A DNA stretch of 64,000 bases, from positions 1 through 64,000 of the forward strand of contig JAGVAP010000072.1 of the NCBI GenBank assembly GCA_020060215.1, in the 5' to 3' direction. Below are positions 54,990 through 63,991 of this stretch, piece after piece; position 1 is the stretch's first letter, and each line of letters opens with the position of its first letter. A model generated the notes under the pieces. It saw nothing but the letters and a program-made list of their open reading frames with translations. It had not been told where the DNA came from and made no database searches. The DNA is from Deltaproteobacteria bacterium. Its GTDB lineage: Bacteria; Desulfobacterota; DSM-4660; Desulfatiglandales; HGW-15. Position numbers and translations under genes: made by a program.

Positions 54990-55031
54990 GCCGAAGCGCC
55001 ATCGTGAATCGAGTTCAAAGGTGTGCCGATC

Positions 55032-55922
55032 ATGTTGAGACCGAATCTGCCCGCCATGGACGACCAGGAAGGAGACGCCATCCCCGAAGGACTTCCTGCG
55101 GTCGTCGACGCCCATGTACACCTCTTCCCTTCCGATATCTTCTCCGCAATCTGGGCGTGGTTCGATCAGTACGCCTGGCCGATCCGCTACCGGCTCTCCG
55201 CCTCAAAGGTGCTGGGCTACCTTCTCTCCCGCGGGGTCGGCCATGTGATCGCACTCCAGTACGCACACAAGCCCGGCATCTCCCGGATGTTGAACCGGTT
55301 CATGGCCGAGACCTGCAGAGCCTTCCCGGGAAGGGTGACCGGGATGGCGGCGGTCTTTCCCGGAGAGGAGAATGCGGCCGAAATCCTCACGGAAGCCTTC
55401 GAGGAGGGGCTCCAGGGAGTGAAGCTGCATGCCCATGTGCAGTGCTTCGACATGAATGGACGGGAGATGGAGCCGATCTACAGCCTGTGCGAATCCGAGC
55501 GAAAGCCTGTGATCATGCATGTCGGCAGGGAGCCCAAGAGCGAGGCCTACCGCTGCGATCCCTATGAGATCTGCAGCGCGGCGAAGTTGGAGAGGGTCCT
55601 GCTGGATTTCCCTCGCCTGAAGGTCTGTGTGCCACACCTCGGTTTCGACGAGACAGCCGCTTACAGGGAGCTCGTCGAGCGATACGACAACCTCTGGCTC
55701 GACACGACCATGATGCTGGCCGACTACTTCCCTTTGGAGGAGAAAATCGACCTCAATGGCTTCAGGATGGATCGAGTGATGTATGGATCCGATTTCCCGA
55801 ATATCCCCTATGCCTGGGACAGGGAGCTTCGCTGGATCAGAGGAGCGCGACTGCGCAGGCCCGATCTGGAGACGCTGCTGCAGAAGAGCGCCGCCGAGTT
55901 CTTCCACCTGGCGACCATTTGA
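55032..55922 (+). CDS. Amidohydrolase family (TIM-barrel metal-dependent hydrolase)
   Basis: A protein of about 296 residues with the amidohydrolase-2 layout: VDAHVHLFPS (metal His pair) near the N-terminus, GVKLHAHVQCFDMNG, VIMHVGREP, VCVPHLGF and the late catalytic Asp in MYGSDFPNIPY. Members hydrolyse or decarboxylate small ring or carboxyl compounds; the substrate is unknown. The start may be the ATG at 55032 or the GTG at 55023. It follows xthA by about 40 bases and may be co-transcribed. Confidence 0.85.
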   Translation: MLRPNLPAMDDQEGDAIPEGLPAVVDAHVHLFPSDIFSAIWAWFDQYAWPIRYRLSASKVLGYLLSRGVGHVIALQYAHKPGISRMLNRFMAETCRAFPGRVTGMAAVFPGEENAAEILTEAFEEGLQGVKLHAHVQCFDMNGREMEPIYSLCESERKPVIMHVGREPKSEAYRCDPYEICSAAKLERVLLDFPRLKVCVPHLGFDETAAYRELVERYDNLWLDTTMMLADYFPLEEKIDLNGFRMDRVMYGSDFPNIPYAWDRELRWIRGARLRRPDLETLLQKSAAEFFHLATI

Positions 55923-56021
55923 ACCGGAGAGAGAAAGGCGGTGCATTATCAAGTGAGAGCCGATTACAGAGGGTAACCGGCGATACCCAGCGGACCGTAT
56001 CGTTCAAGGGGAGGATCGCGT

Positions 56022-56608
56022 ATGGAACCGTATCGGAGCATTCTGCCACGCTTTTCCACGTTCTTCCCGGTCGCCCTCTTCGCCCTCCTGCTGCTTCTGT
56101 GGTCGGCCTGCGCAACAGGCCCTGCCGCAGAGCAAGGGACCGGGGCCAGGGTCGAGAAAGGGATCATCCTGCTGATCACCTTCCCGGATGTGACCAACCG
56201 TGTCGACCGAAGATTGGTCGAAAAGAGGTTCGGCCGGCTGCTGAACGACTATGTGAAGGAGGTATCCCCCTTTCCCCAACGAAGTACTATCTGATCGAGA
56301 ACCGACAGCCCATCGGATGCGACAAGAATCTGCCCGGGAGAGGCGTGCTGATCATGTTCGCCGACGACGAAATCCCCGAATGCCGCCACGGGAAGGCGCC
56401 GGTCAAGCTCATGAACGCAGATCCGTCCGTGCCTTATCTCAAAGGCGCGGCCTTCGATCTCGGCAGGAAAGACCGTTTTCAGGACCCCAGGTATGGATGG
56501 GGAATGCAGATCAAGGAAAAGATCGGGATGTCGTACAGGATACTCATCCTGCCCTCTAAATCGGATCCTGAATCAAACCATATTGCATCGGGCCCCCGGA
56601 TCGCTTAG
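56022..56608 (+). pseudogene. M6-family-like secreted metalloprotease, internally deleted and frameshifted
   Basis: An intact start with AAGGGGAGG leads into a signal peptide with a possible lipoprotein Cys (LLLLLWSAC), then ITFPDVTNRVDRRLVEKRF and DYVKEVS, which resemble the N-terminus of M6-type proteases. At about 56265 the frame breaks. A second frame continues with TKYYLIENRQPIGCDKNLPG, GVLIMFADDE and later LKGAAFDLG, which resemble the C-terminal part of the same family, up to a stop at 56608. The middle, including the HExxH zinc site, is absent. It therefore cannot encode an active protease. Confidence 0.65.
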
Positions 56609-56660
56609 TAATGGGGGCTGCGTGTCATCGGCTCGGCTGTCGAATCCGGTGACACGGGGG

Positions 56661-56674
56661 CTCGGGTACCCGAG
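56661..56674. other. Perfect 14-base palindrome upstream of lpxK
   Basis: CTCGGGTACCCGAG lies in the 140-base gap before lpxK, 27 bases before a run of nine G (56701-56709). It could be a regulator site or simply part of a hairpin; no promoter was identified beside it. Confidence 0.3.
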
Positions 56675-56747
56675 AGCTCGCGTTTTGGTGACTGCATCAC
56701 GGGGGGGGGTCCTCGACCTCTCGAGCACGACTGCCGCGCGGTGTGCA

Positions 56748-57830
56748 ATGGACTGGTCAAAGATTCATCAGGAAAGGGGGGTCAGGCCGATCTCTCTTCC
56801 GCTGGCGTTTCTCTCCGTTCTCTACGGCTTGGGCGTCCGGCTGAGGGCCGGGTCTTATGAGAAAAGGGGGAAGTACAGGCTTCCCGGTTTCACCCTCAGC
56901 ATCGGGAACATCACGGCAGGGGGCACCGGAAAGACGCCGGCCGTCCTCATGGTGGCAAAATGGGCGGTGGAACAGGGTTTTCGTCCGGTGGTGCTGTCGA
57001 GAGGCTATGGGGGCCGTTATCCCCGGGAGGTCCTGGAGGTCTCGGACGGGAAAGAGGTGAAGGCCGGTCCTGCAGAGGCCGGAGATGAGCCCATCCTCAT
57101 GGCCGAAAGCCTCCCGGGCGTGCCGATCGTCGTTTCGCGCAAACGGCACCTTGCGGGGCAGTACGCGTCTGAGAGGTTCAACAGCGACTTCTTCCTTTTG
57201 GACGACGGATTTCAGCATCTCAGGCTTGCAAGGGATCTGGACCTGGTCCTCCTCGATGCCGGGAGCCCGTTCGGAAACGGCCGCCTTCTCCCCTGGGGGC
57301 CGCTGAGGGAACCGATCGGAGGGTTAGGCCGGGCATCCGGTTTCGTCCTCACCCGCTCCAACGACACGAGGCGTGAGAGGAATTGGCTGGAGTACGTGAC
57401 CCGCCGTTTTCCGGGAAAACCCGTCTTCAGGGCGGCTCATGTTCCGGAAAAGGTGGTGATCCGAGGCGAGTGCCACGAGAGCGCCTTCCTGAAGGGCAAG
57501 CGGGTCTTCGCGTTTGCGGGGATTGCGAACCCTTCTTCATTCCGCAGGACATTGATCGATGCCGGCGCGGACCCGGTCGGCTTCAGGATCTTCAGGGATC
57601 ACCACCCGTTCAGTGAATCCGAGGTCCGGGGCCTCGTCTCACTGAGAGCGTCTTCGGGTGCGGATCTCCTGATCACGACCGAAAAGGACTGGGTCCGCCT
57701 GGAGCGATTCAGCACCGCCTGCCCCGATCTCGCCCGCCTGACCGTCACCATGAAGATCCTCGACCGCGAGGAGCGGTTCTTCGAACTCTTGAAAGAGAAC
57801 TTTCTGGAAAGAAGACGTCTTCGACCATGA
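56748..57830 (+). CDS. lpxK: Tetraacyldisaccharide 4'-kinase
   Basis: A 360-residue membrane-associated kinase that phosphorylates the lipid A disaccharide. It shows the Walker A-like GNITAGGTGKTP near residues 58-69, LSRGYGGRY, the DDGFQHLRLARDLDLVLLD block and a C-terminal TTEKDWVRL. The ATG at 56748 starts MDWSKIHQERG; the frame is open to 56493 but that part overlaps the broken protease gene. Its stop overlaps the next start codon (ATGA). Confidence 0.95.
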   Translation: MDWSKIHQERGVRPISLPLAFLSVLYGLGVRLRAGSYEKRGKYRLPGFTLSIGNITAGGTGKTPAVLMVAKWAVEQGFRPVVLSRGYGGRYPREVLEVSDGKEVKAGPAEAGDEPILMAESLPGVPIVVSRKRHLAGQYASERFNSDFFLLDDGFQHLRLARDLDLVLLDAGSPFGNGRLLPWGPLREPIGGLGRASGFVLTRSNDTRRERNWLEYVTRRFPGKPVFRAAHVPEKVVIRGECHESAFLKGKRVFAFAGIANPSSFRRTLIDAGADPVGFRIFRDHHPFSESEVRGLVSLRASSGADLLITTEKDWVRLERFSTACPDLARLTVTMKILDREERFFELLKENFLERRRLRP

Positions 57831-58762
57831 TGGATGGACTCTTGCACCTCTTCGTTCTCATCCTGTCGCGAATCCCGTATCCGGTCGCGGGATTTGCGGG
57901 GAGCATGTTGGGGAGGTTTTTTTCCCTGATCCCGATCGGGAGGCGGCAGGTGGCCCTCGACAATATCCTCCGTGCTTTCGAGGGGCAGAAAGATGAGGGC
58001 GAGTGCAGGGAGGTCCTGAAGAAGATCTATATCCACTTCGGCCGCATGGTTTTCGAAGTGCCTCACATCGTCAGGCTGAGTCATCACAATCTCCATCGAT
58101 ATGTGACCTTCGAAAACGAAGAGAACCTCCGGAATGCCCTGGCCAGGGGAAAGGGGGTGTTCATCCTGACGGCCCATTTCGGAAACTGGGAACTCATGTC
58201 GGCCGCCGTCAGCCTCCATTTCGGTTCCCATACGGCCATTGTGGTCAGGCCGGTCGACTTTGCGCCGCTGGACCGAGTGATCAGCCGGCTTCGAACCCGC
58301 TTCGGGACGGAGATCATCCCCAAGCAGAGGGGGATGAGGAGGGTGATCGCAGCGGTCCGCGAAAAGAAGATGATCGGGATCCTGCTGGACCAGAATGTGG
58401 ATTGGCATGAGGGGGTCTTCACGCCCTTCCTGGGGAGCTGGGCATGCACGAACAAGGGGCTGGCCCAACTGGCCCTGAAGACCGGCGCCCCCGTCCTGCC
58501 CGCGTTTGCGGTGAGGCAGGAAGACGGCCGTCACCGCGTCATCTTCGACCGGGAGATTCCCCTGGTCACCACTGGAGACAAGACCACGCAGGTGGAAGAG
58601 AATACCATCCTCTTCACGAAGGTGATCGAGGCCTATATCCGAAGATACCCCGATCACTGGTTCTGGTTTCACCGGAGGTGGAAGACGCGGAACTACTGTC
58701 ATCTGGAAGGCCCAGTCCCCTCTGTCTCCCCTTTACGAAAGGGGAGGACGAAAACGTCTTAG
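57827..58762 (+). CDS. Lipid A biosynthesis acyltransferase (LpxL/HtrB family)
   Basis: A 311-residue inner-membrane late acyltransferase. An N-terminal membrane segment is followed by the catalytic HFGNWE motif (LTAHFGNWELM near residues 120-130), the RPVD(F)APLDR block and DQNVDWHEGVFTPFLG. It transfers a secondary acyl chain to Kdo-lipid A. Coupled to lpxK by a four-base overlap. Confidence 0.93.
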   Translation: MMDGLLHLFVLILSRIPYPVAGFAGSMLGRFFSLIPIGRRQVALDNILRAFEGQKDEGECREVLKKIYIHFGRMVFEVPHIVRLSHHNLHRYVTFENEENLRNALARGKGVFILTAHFGNWELMSAAVSLHFGSHTAIVVRPVDFAPLDRVISRLRTRFGTEIIPKQRGMRRVIAAVREKKMIGILLDQNVDWHEGVFTPFLGSWACTNKGLAQLALKTGAPVLPAFAVRQEDGRHRVIFDREIPLVTTGDKTTQVEENTILFTKVIEAYIRRYPDHWFWFHRRWKTRNYCHLEGPVPSVSPLRKGRTKTS

Positions 58763-59158
58763 CATCGAATCGTGAGCGAAAAAGGAGTGGCGCAAGACCC
58801 GTCGATCTGGAGACGCGGAGCAGGATGCTGTTGTCCGCCGCGGCTCTTTGCCGTTGTTTTGGGAGACTTTTAGTAGTGTCTGCTCCTTTACGCAGGATGC
58901 GGATACTGAGACTGTAGCAGGATTCGGGATGTCGGCCGGCCCAGGCGCTGGCCGAGGCCACTCTGATCGAACAGGAAACTTTGCAGGGTGCCGGGTGTCG
59001 GGTTGCGGGTGCCGGCCCCGTCCTCCACCCATTTCCCGACACCTGAACACTGAAACCTGAAACCTCTAACTCGACGAAGTTCTCAGGAGGTTTTTGGCTT
59101 GAATCGGCCTGGAGGATGAACTAGTGTCGTGTCCCACGAACAAGGTTGAGTTGCCTGC
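58763..59158. repeat. Intergenic region with dispersed hairpin repeat, copy 3
   Basis: No gene was recognised in these 396 bases. GGGTGTCGGG (58993-59002) pairs with CCCGACACC (59035-59043) and is followed by the ACCTGAACACTGAAACCTGAAACCTC-like tail (59041-59066) that recurs at 347-372 with one mismatch. Two AGTGTC-G-TCC strings (near 58875 and 59125) flank the repeat. Confidence 0.6.
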
Positions 59159-60202
59159 ATGATCATTGATCCATCCAAAATCCGCCGCGTCCTTGTCCGC
59201 GCCCCCAACTGGGTAGGAGACGCGGTCATGGCGCTCCCCGCCCTCGAGGCGCTGAAGGAAAATCTACCGGCGAGCGCCATCTATGTGCTGGCAAAACCCT
59301 GGGTCCTTCCCGTCTTTGAAGACCACCCGGCCGTGGACGCCGTCCTTCCCTACCGAAAAGACGCATCCTACCCTAGGGCCCTGCTGCAGGTCCTGAGCGC
59401 TGCGTCGGAGCTGAAGCGCTTCAGGTTCGACCTGGCCGTCCTGCTCCAGAACGCCTTTGAGGCGGCGTTGCTCGCATGGCTCACCTCCATACCCACCCGG
59501 GTGGGGTACAATACCGACGGACGGGGGCTCTTGCTGTCGCACGCGGTCCCCCGACAGAAGGATAAGGCCGGGCATCAGGTCGAGTACTATCTGCGCATCC
59601 TTCAGGGGGTGAACTGGAAGGCCGATTCCAGGGACCCCCGTCTCCAGATCGGTGGCCACAAGGCTGCCCGTGCCCGCTCGCTTCTCCTCTCCCTCGGTGT
59701 GAGGGAAGGGGATTTCCTCCTCGGCCTCGGCCCGGGCGCAACCTATGGCCCGGCCAAGCGGTGGCCCCCCGAGCGATTCGCCGCGGTCGCCGACATGGCT
59801 GCGGAAAGATGGGGTGCAAAGGTGGTGGTCCTGGGCAGCGCCGGCGAGCGGGACATCGGCGATGAGGTGGCCGCTGCAATGAAAGCGCCGGCCCTGAACC
59901 TCTGCGGTCGAACCGGTCTGGACGAGGCGGCAGCCGTCCTCCGGCAGTGCCGTGCCTTCGTGACCAACGACTCCGGGCTCATGCATTTGGCGGCGGCCCT
60001 GGATGTCCCCACGGTCGCCATTTTCGGCTCCACCGACCCCGTGGCCACAGGACCAAGGAGCGCAAAGGCCAGGGTGGTAAGGCATCCTCTGGACTGCTCG
60101 CCTTGTCTCAAGCCCGACTGCGCGGACGGTTGCCGCTGCCTCCAGTCCATTGCCGCCGAAGAGGTATGGGAGGAACTGGCTGCATGCCTCGACAGGATTT
60201 GA
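59159..60202 (+). CDS. waaF: Lipopolysaccharide heptosyltransferase II
   Basis: A 347-residue GT9 glycosyltransferase that adds the second heptose to the LPS inner core from ADP-heptose. It begins RRVLVRAPNWVGDAVMALPALEAL (after six residues) and contains GPGATYGPAKRWPPERFA and NDSGLMHLAAALDVPTVAIFGSTDP, the WaaF hallmarks. It overlaps gmhB by 19 bases. Confidence 0.95.
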   Translation: MIIDPSKIRRVLVRAPNWVGDAVMALPALEALKENLPASAIYVLAKPWVLPVFEDHPAVDAVLPYRKDASYPRALLQVLSAASELKRFRFDLAVLLQNAFEAALLAWLTSIPTRVGYNTDGRGLLLSHAVPRQKDKAGHQVEYYLRILQGVNWKADSRDPRLQIGGHKAARARSLLLSLGVREGDFLLGLGPGATYGPAKRWPPERFAAVADMAAERWGAKVVVLGSAGERDIGDEVAAAMKAPALNLCGRTGLDEAAAVLRQCRAFVTNDSGLMHLAAALDVPTVAIFGSTDPVATGPRSAKARVVRHPLDCSPCLKPDCADGCRCLQSIAAEEVWEELAACLDRI

Positions 60203-60801
60203 ACAGATGGACTTCTCGACCCGCCGTATTCCTGGATCGCGACGGGACCATCAACGAGCAGATGGGGTATGTCAACCATCCGAGCCGGTTCGTCATGCTG
60301 CCGCGCGCGGCCGAGGCGATTCGACTCCTGAACCGCAATGAATTTCTGGCCATCATCGTCTCGAACCAGGCGGGGGCGGCCAGAGGCTACTTCCCCCTTC
60401 CGCTGATCGAAACGGTGCATGGTCTCATGAACGCATCGCTCAGGGAACGCAACGCCTACGTCGACGCGATCTTCTACTGCCCCCATCATCCGAGGGCGCA
60501 GCTCCCCGAACTCAGGATGGAGTGTGATTGCCGAAAGCCGCGAACAGGGCTGATCGAGAAGGCCCGCGGGGAATTTGACGTCGACATGGCACGCTCCTAT
60601 GTGGTAGGAGACAGGTGTCTCGACATCGAGCTTGCCCATCGCTGCGGCCTGAAGGGCGTGCTCGTCAAAACCGGATATGGTCGGGGGGAGCTGGAGCACC
60701 TGCTTCCCTCCCGTGAGGAAAAACCCGTTTACATTGCCGAAGACCTTTATGATGCGGTTTGGTGGATTCTGGAAAGAGAGAAGCCCGGTTTCGCTCGCTG
60801 A
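60184..60801 (+). CDS. gmhB: D-glycero-beta-D-manno-heptose 1,7-bisphosphate 7-phosphatase
   Basis: A 205-residue HAD-family phosphatase. The nucleophile motif is FLDRDGTINEQ (Asp nucleophile near residue 18), followed by IVSNQAGAARG. The zinc-binding Cys/His cluster (YCPHHP...CDCRKP) and VGDRCLDIELAHRCG are diagnostic for GmhB. It makes heptose-1-phosphate for ADP-heptose synthesis, the donor used by the two flanking heptosyltransferases. Confidence 0.93.
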   Translation: MPRQDLNRWTSRPAVFLDRDGTINEQMGYVNHPSRFVMLPRAAEAIRLLNRNEFLAIIVSNQAGAARGYFPLPLIETVHGLMNASLRERNAYVDAIFYCPHHPRAQLPELRMECDCRKPRTGLIEKARGEFDVDMARSYVVGDRCLDIELAHRCGLKGVLVKTGYGRGELEHLLPSREEKPVYIAEDLYDAVWWILEREKPGFAR

Positions 60802-61897
60802 TCTCCGGTCCATTCTCATGATCAAACTGAGCGCCATCGGCGATGTGGTCCATACCCTCCCCCTGCTCGAGGTCCTCCGAAAGAACCTTCCGGAGGCCAG
60901 GATCGACTGGGTGGTCGAACAGGAGGCCTCCGAGATCATTGCCGGTCACGCCGCGCTGGATCGGGTGATCGTGTCCCGAAGAAAGATCTGGCAAAAGGAT
61001 TTCATGGTCCGTGGGAAGAGGTCCGGGACCATCAGGGAGGTGTTGGAGCTGCTCAGGGAGCTCCGCTCCGAGCGCTATGATCTCGTGATCGATATGCAGG
61101 GGCTCTTCAAGAGCGGGCTGCTCACCGGTCTCTCCAGAGGGGAGAGGAAGATCGGCTTCACCTGGGCCCGGGAAGGGAGCACCCTGTTCCTGACGGAGCC
61201 GCCCTATTTCGAGGACCAGTATCGCCAGCATGCCATCGAGAGATACCTCGAAACCGCCCGGATCCTGGGGTGTAAGGTCAATTCCTGGAAGGGCCGCATC
61301 CCCTTGCAGAGCTCTCACGAACATCGTGTAGACATGCTCCTGCAGGAAAAGGGCGTGAACGGGAACAGGCTGGCGGCGGTCAACCCCATGGCCCGATGGG
61401 ATACCAAGCTCTGGGAGCCGGAGAAATTCGCCGCCCTGGCCGACCGGATCCATGATGAATTGCACATGAGTGTCCTTTTCACGGGCAGCAAGAGTGACCG
61501 CCCGATCATCGAAGAGATCCGCCACCGGATGAGCAAAGGCGGAGCGATCAATCTCGCGGGTGAAATCGGACTCAAGGAGCTCGCCTTTCTCTACACCCGG
61601 TGTGCGGCCCTGATCACCACGGATACGGGCCCCATGCATATTGCCGCAGCCATGGACTGCCCGGTCATCGCCCTTTTCGGCCCCACCGCCCCCTGGCGGA
61701 CAGGCCCTTACGGAAGCGCACACCAAGTCGTCCGCGAGGAACTGGGATGCAGCCCCTGCTTCAAAAAGAAGTGTTCCCACCGGACCTGCATGAAGTCCAT
61801 CTCGGTCGGCCGGGTCTTTCAGACCCTGGTGGAGCGGCTCGCTCGCGATGCGGCTTCAGGCGGTCCACCGGCCTCCCGAGCCCGTCAAGCCTCATAG
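60752..61897 (+). CDS. Lipopolysaccharide heptosyltransferase I-type glycosyltransferase
   Basis: A GT9 protein of about 381 residues with ILMIKLSAIGDVVHTLPLLEVL near its start and TDTGPMHIAAAMDCPVIALFGPTAPWRTGP near residues 285-315 divided over the donor site, as in WaaC. It would attach the first heptose to Kdo. The ATG at 60752 gives a 50-base overlap with gmhB; an ATG at 60818 removes the overlap but cuts the conserved beta strand, so I prefer 60752. Confidence 0.9.
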   Translation: MRFGGFWKERSPVSLADLRSILMIKLSAIGDVVHTLPLLEVLRKNLPEARIDWVVEQEASEIIAGHAALDRVIVSRRKIWQKDFMVRGKRSGTIREVLELLRELRSERYDLVIDMQGLFKSGLLTGLSRGERKIGFTWAREGSTLFLTEPPYFEDQYRQHAIERYLETARILGCKVNSWKGRIPLQSSHEHRVDMLLQEKGVNGNRLAAVNPMARWDTKLWEPEKFAALADRIHDELHMSVLFTGSKSDRPIIEEIRHRMSKGGAINLAGEIGLKELAFLYTRCAALITTDTGPMHIAAAMDCPVIALFGPTAPWRTGPYGSAHQVVREELGCSPCFKKKCSHRTCMKSISVGRVFQTLVERLARDAASGGPPASRARQAS

Positions 61898-62061
61898 GGG
61901 AGAACACCATCGGCTGCCCTCGGGGAGTGGCATCTCTCGCCCGTCAAGCTGCGCCCCCTGGGCCCATCGGACGGCCCCGTCCGGCGGCCTTGACATCGGG
62001 GTACCGTATTTCTAGAATCCTAGTCACGCGGGTACCGCTTCCTGGAAGAAAGGAGAACCTC

Positions 62062-62235
62062 ATGGCCATCAGCAAGGAGTTGCTGGACATCCTGGCCTGC
62101 CCGAAATGCAAGGGCGACATCTATCTTACGGAGAACGGAGACGGGCTGGTCTGTAACAAGTGCAGGCTCCTCTACGAGATCAGAGACGATATACCCATCA
62201 TGCTCATCGACGAGGCCAAACCGCTCGACAAGTGA
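62062..62235 (+). CDS. Trm112/YcaR-family small zinc-ribbon protein
   Basis: A 57-residue protein with the pattern LLDILACPKCKGDIYL and LVCNKCRLLYEIRDDIPIML, giving a CxxC-CxxC zinc ribbon. In bacteria this UPF0434/Trm112 family gene is frequently found among LPS genes next to lpxK or kdsB; its precise role is unsettled. AAGGAGA precedes the ATG at 62062. The 164 bases before it hold no other gene. Confidence 0.9.
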   Translation: MAISKELLDILACPKCKGDIYLTENGDGLVCNKCRLLYEIRDDIPIMLIDEAKPLDK

Positions 62236-62350
62236 CAGTGGCCCTGAGGGTGAAACGCGGTCACGGCTTGCCCCTGTCCACGAAGGAGCGGTTGCGGGCC
62301 GTCCCCCTTTCCAGAAGGGGATAGAAGGAGTTTGAACAACGGGGTCCATT

Positions 62351-63739
62351 ATGGCGGAGCGCATCATGTCCCTGCCCGAAAAGGGATCCAGAGCCGCAGC
62401 CGGAAAGGCCGTTCGCCTGCTTGAGGCATTCCGTCAGCTCGAAGGCGAGGGGGCCAACGAGGGAACCGTCTTTCAGGAGATCCGTTCCCTCTATCCTACC
62501 CTCACCGACAAAGAGAAAGAGACCCTCTTCACCGATATCATCCACCGGATCGAGGTTCCCAAAGAGCGGTTCCGGGAGCTGCTGGAGCGGCTGCTGGGCT
62601 CCGATCGCGGTGAACCGGACTGGCCGAAGTGGATCTCCGAACTGCGGAACCGCATCCTCTCTCCGCGGCTGAACATCCTCAGGAAGATCTCCCACCAGCC
62701 GGGGGGGCTCAAGTTCCTGCTCGATTTCAGGGGCGACCTCCTTTCGATGCAGCGTTTCTCCGCCGCCGACCTCAGGCCGCTGGATATGGACATGGCCCTC
62801 CTGTTCGAACTATGGTTCCAGGATGGGTTCCTCTACCTCGAGGAGATCACCTTCGACTCTTCGTTCAGGCAGATCGAGCTGATCAAGAACAGCGATCTTG
62901 TCCACCCCATGGCGAGTTTCGAGGAGATGGGTTTCCGCCTCGGCAAAGACCGCAGGTGTTTTGCCCTCTACCACCGTCTCATGCCTTACGAGCCGGTCGT
63001 CTTCATCGAGGTGGCCCTGACCAAGGGAATCGTGAGGCACATCTCGGAGATCATCGCCGCCCAAAGCCGCCCGGAACAGGGCGACGCCGACACGGCCATC
63101 TTCTACTCCATCAACAACACGCAGCAAGGACTCGCCGGCTTGAGGCTCGGGAAGATGCTCATCTACCGCGTGGTGGACTACCTGAAGAGGGATATGGACA
63201 GCATCAAGACCTTTGCGACCCTGAGCCCTCTGACCGGGTTCTGGAAGGGATATCTGGAGCCCATCCTCCAGGGCAAAGGACAACCCTTTCTCCTGAAGCC
63301 GGCAGAGATCCGGGGGTTTTTCCCGGGGAGGCACGCGAGGAGAATCCTGGACGCCTTCCCATCGGAAAAGGGGGCGGAGCACGACTTCAACCTGGCCCTC
63401 CGTTCGCTCCTCTCGAAAGAGGAGTGGGCCGGGAGCGACGACTGGAGGAGGATTCTCGCTCAGCCTTTGACCAGGATCGCCTACTTCTATCTCTCCAGGG
63501 AGAAAAACCGCGACAACAAACCCTTGAATGCAGTCGCCAACTTTCACATCGAAAACGGCGCCACCCTCTCCAGATCGAACGTCAATTTCCTGGGCAATCC
63601 GTCGCCGAGGGGACTGCGGGACTCCTGCGGGATCATGGTGAACTACGTCTATACGGCAGGTTGGATGAGTCAGATCAGGGGTTCGTTCCGATGGCTCGAA
63701 AACCTGGAAATCCGCTCCATCTTCTCGAGAAACCGGTGA
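62351..63739 (+). CDS. Malonyl-CoA decarboxylase family protein
   Basis: A 462-residue protein. A helical N-terminal domain (about residues 1-140) precedes a GNAT-like C-terminal catalytic domain with FYSINNTQQGLAGLRLGKM (conserved Ser253), KTFATLSPLTGFWKGYL and VANFHIENGA (conserved His399), which are the family hallmarks. The reaction is malonyl-CoA to acetyl-CoA plus CO2. Catalytic Ser and His are present, so it should be active. The ATG at 62366, preceded by GGCGGAG, is an alternative start. Neighbours are LPS genes, so its metabolic partner is not shown. Confidence 0.88.
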   Translation: MAERIMSLPEKGSRAAAGKAVRLLEAFRQLEGEGANEGTVFQEIRSLYPTLTDKEKETLFTDIIHRIEVPKERFRELLERLLGSDRGEPDWPKWISELRNRILSPRLNILRKISHQPGGLKFLLDFRGDLLSMQRFSAADLRPLDMDMALLFELWFQDGFLYLEEITFDSSFRQIELIKNSDLVHPMASFEEMGFRLGKDRRCFALYHRLMPYEPVVFIEVALTKGIVRHISEIIAAQSRPEQGDADTAIFYSINNTQQGLAGLRLGKMLIYRVVDYLKRDMDSIKTFATLSPLTGFWKGYLEPILQGKGQPFLLKPAEIRGFFPGRHARRILDAFPSEKGAEHDFNLALRSLLSKEEWAGSDDWRRILAQPLTRIAYFYLSREKNRDNKPLNAVANFHIENGATLSRSNVNFLGNPSPRGLRDSCGIMVNYVYTAGWMSQIRGSFRWLENLEIRSIFSRNR

Positions 63740-63847
63740 AGAAAGGGGGAAGGCGAAAAGCGGAATGAGGACTCCCTCCTCGTGGAGGGGGGTGGATCAT
63801 GCTATTTCCGAGGAAAAAGACACTCATGACCACTCCCCCGTCCATAC

Positions 63848-63874
63848 TTCTTCGTGTCTTCGTGTCTTCGTGGC
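63848..63874. repeat. TTCGTGTC triplet repeat of the GCCACGAAGACAC family
   Basis: Three TTCGTG units in a row (TTCGTGTCTTCGTGTCTTCGTGG on the plus strand) match the arms of the repeats at 35148 and 40661. The surrounding 63740-63990 gap holds no complete gene; a GGAGGG/CCCTCC hairpin without a T-run lies at 63772-63791. Confidence 0.5.
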
Positions 63875-63891
63875 GTGTTCCATCTTTCCTC

Positions 63892-63921
63892 TTGACAGGC
63901 CGAGAGAACGTCCATTATAGT
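63892..63921 (+). promoter_or_regulatory. Strong sigma70-type promoter at the right edge
   Basis: TTGACA (63892-63897) and TATAGT (63916-63921) are 18 bases apart in an AT-rich stretch. Transcription would start near 63928 and read into the gene beginning at 63992. Confidence 0.7.
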
Positions 63922-63991
63922 CATTTTATAGCTAAATAGTAGCCACTCGTACATTTTCTCCCCAACTTTACCATTCTTGGGAGGGCAGTCC

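Noticed and set aside
52815..56608. Possibility that the MFS carrier, exonuclease III, amidohydrolase and neighbours form a defence island
   Set aside because: Each gene belongs to an ordinary metabolic or repair family, orientations are mixed, and no nuclease-effector or sensor partner is present.
58875..59136. Two AGTGTC-G-TCC strings flanking a repeat, as if bounding a mobile element
   Set aside because: They are in the same orientation, differ at two of twelve positions, and there are no terminal inverted repeats or duplicated targets.
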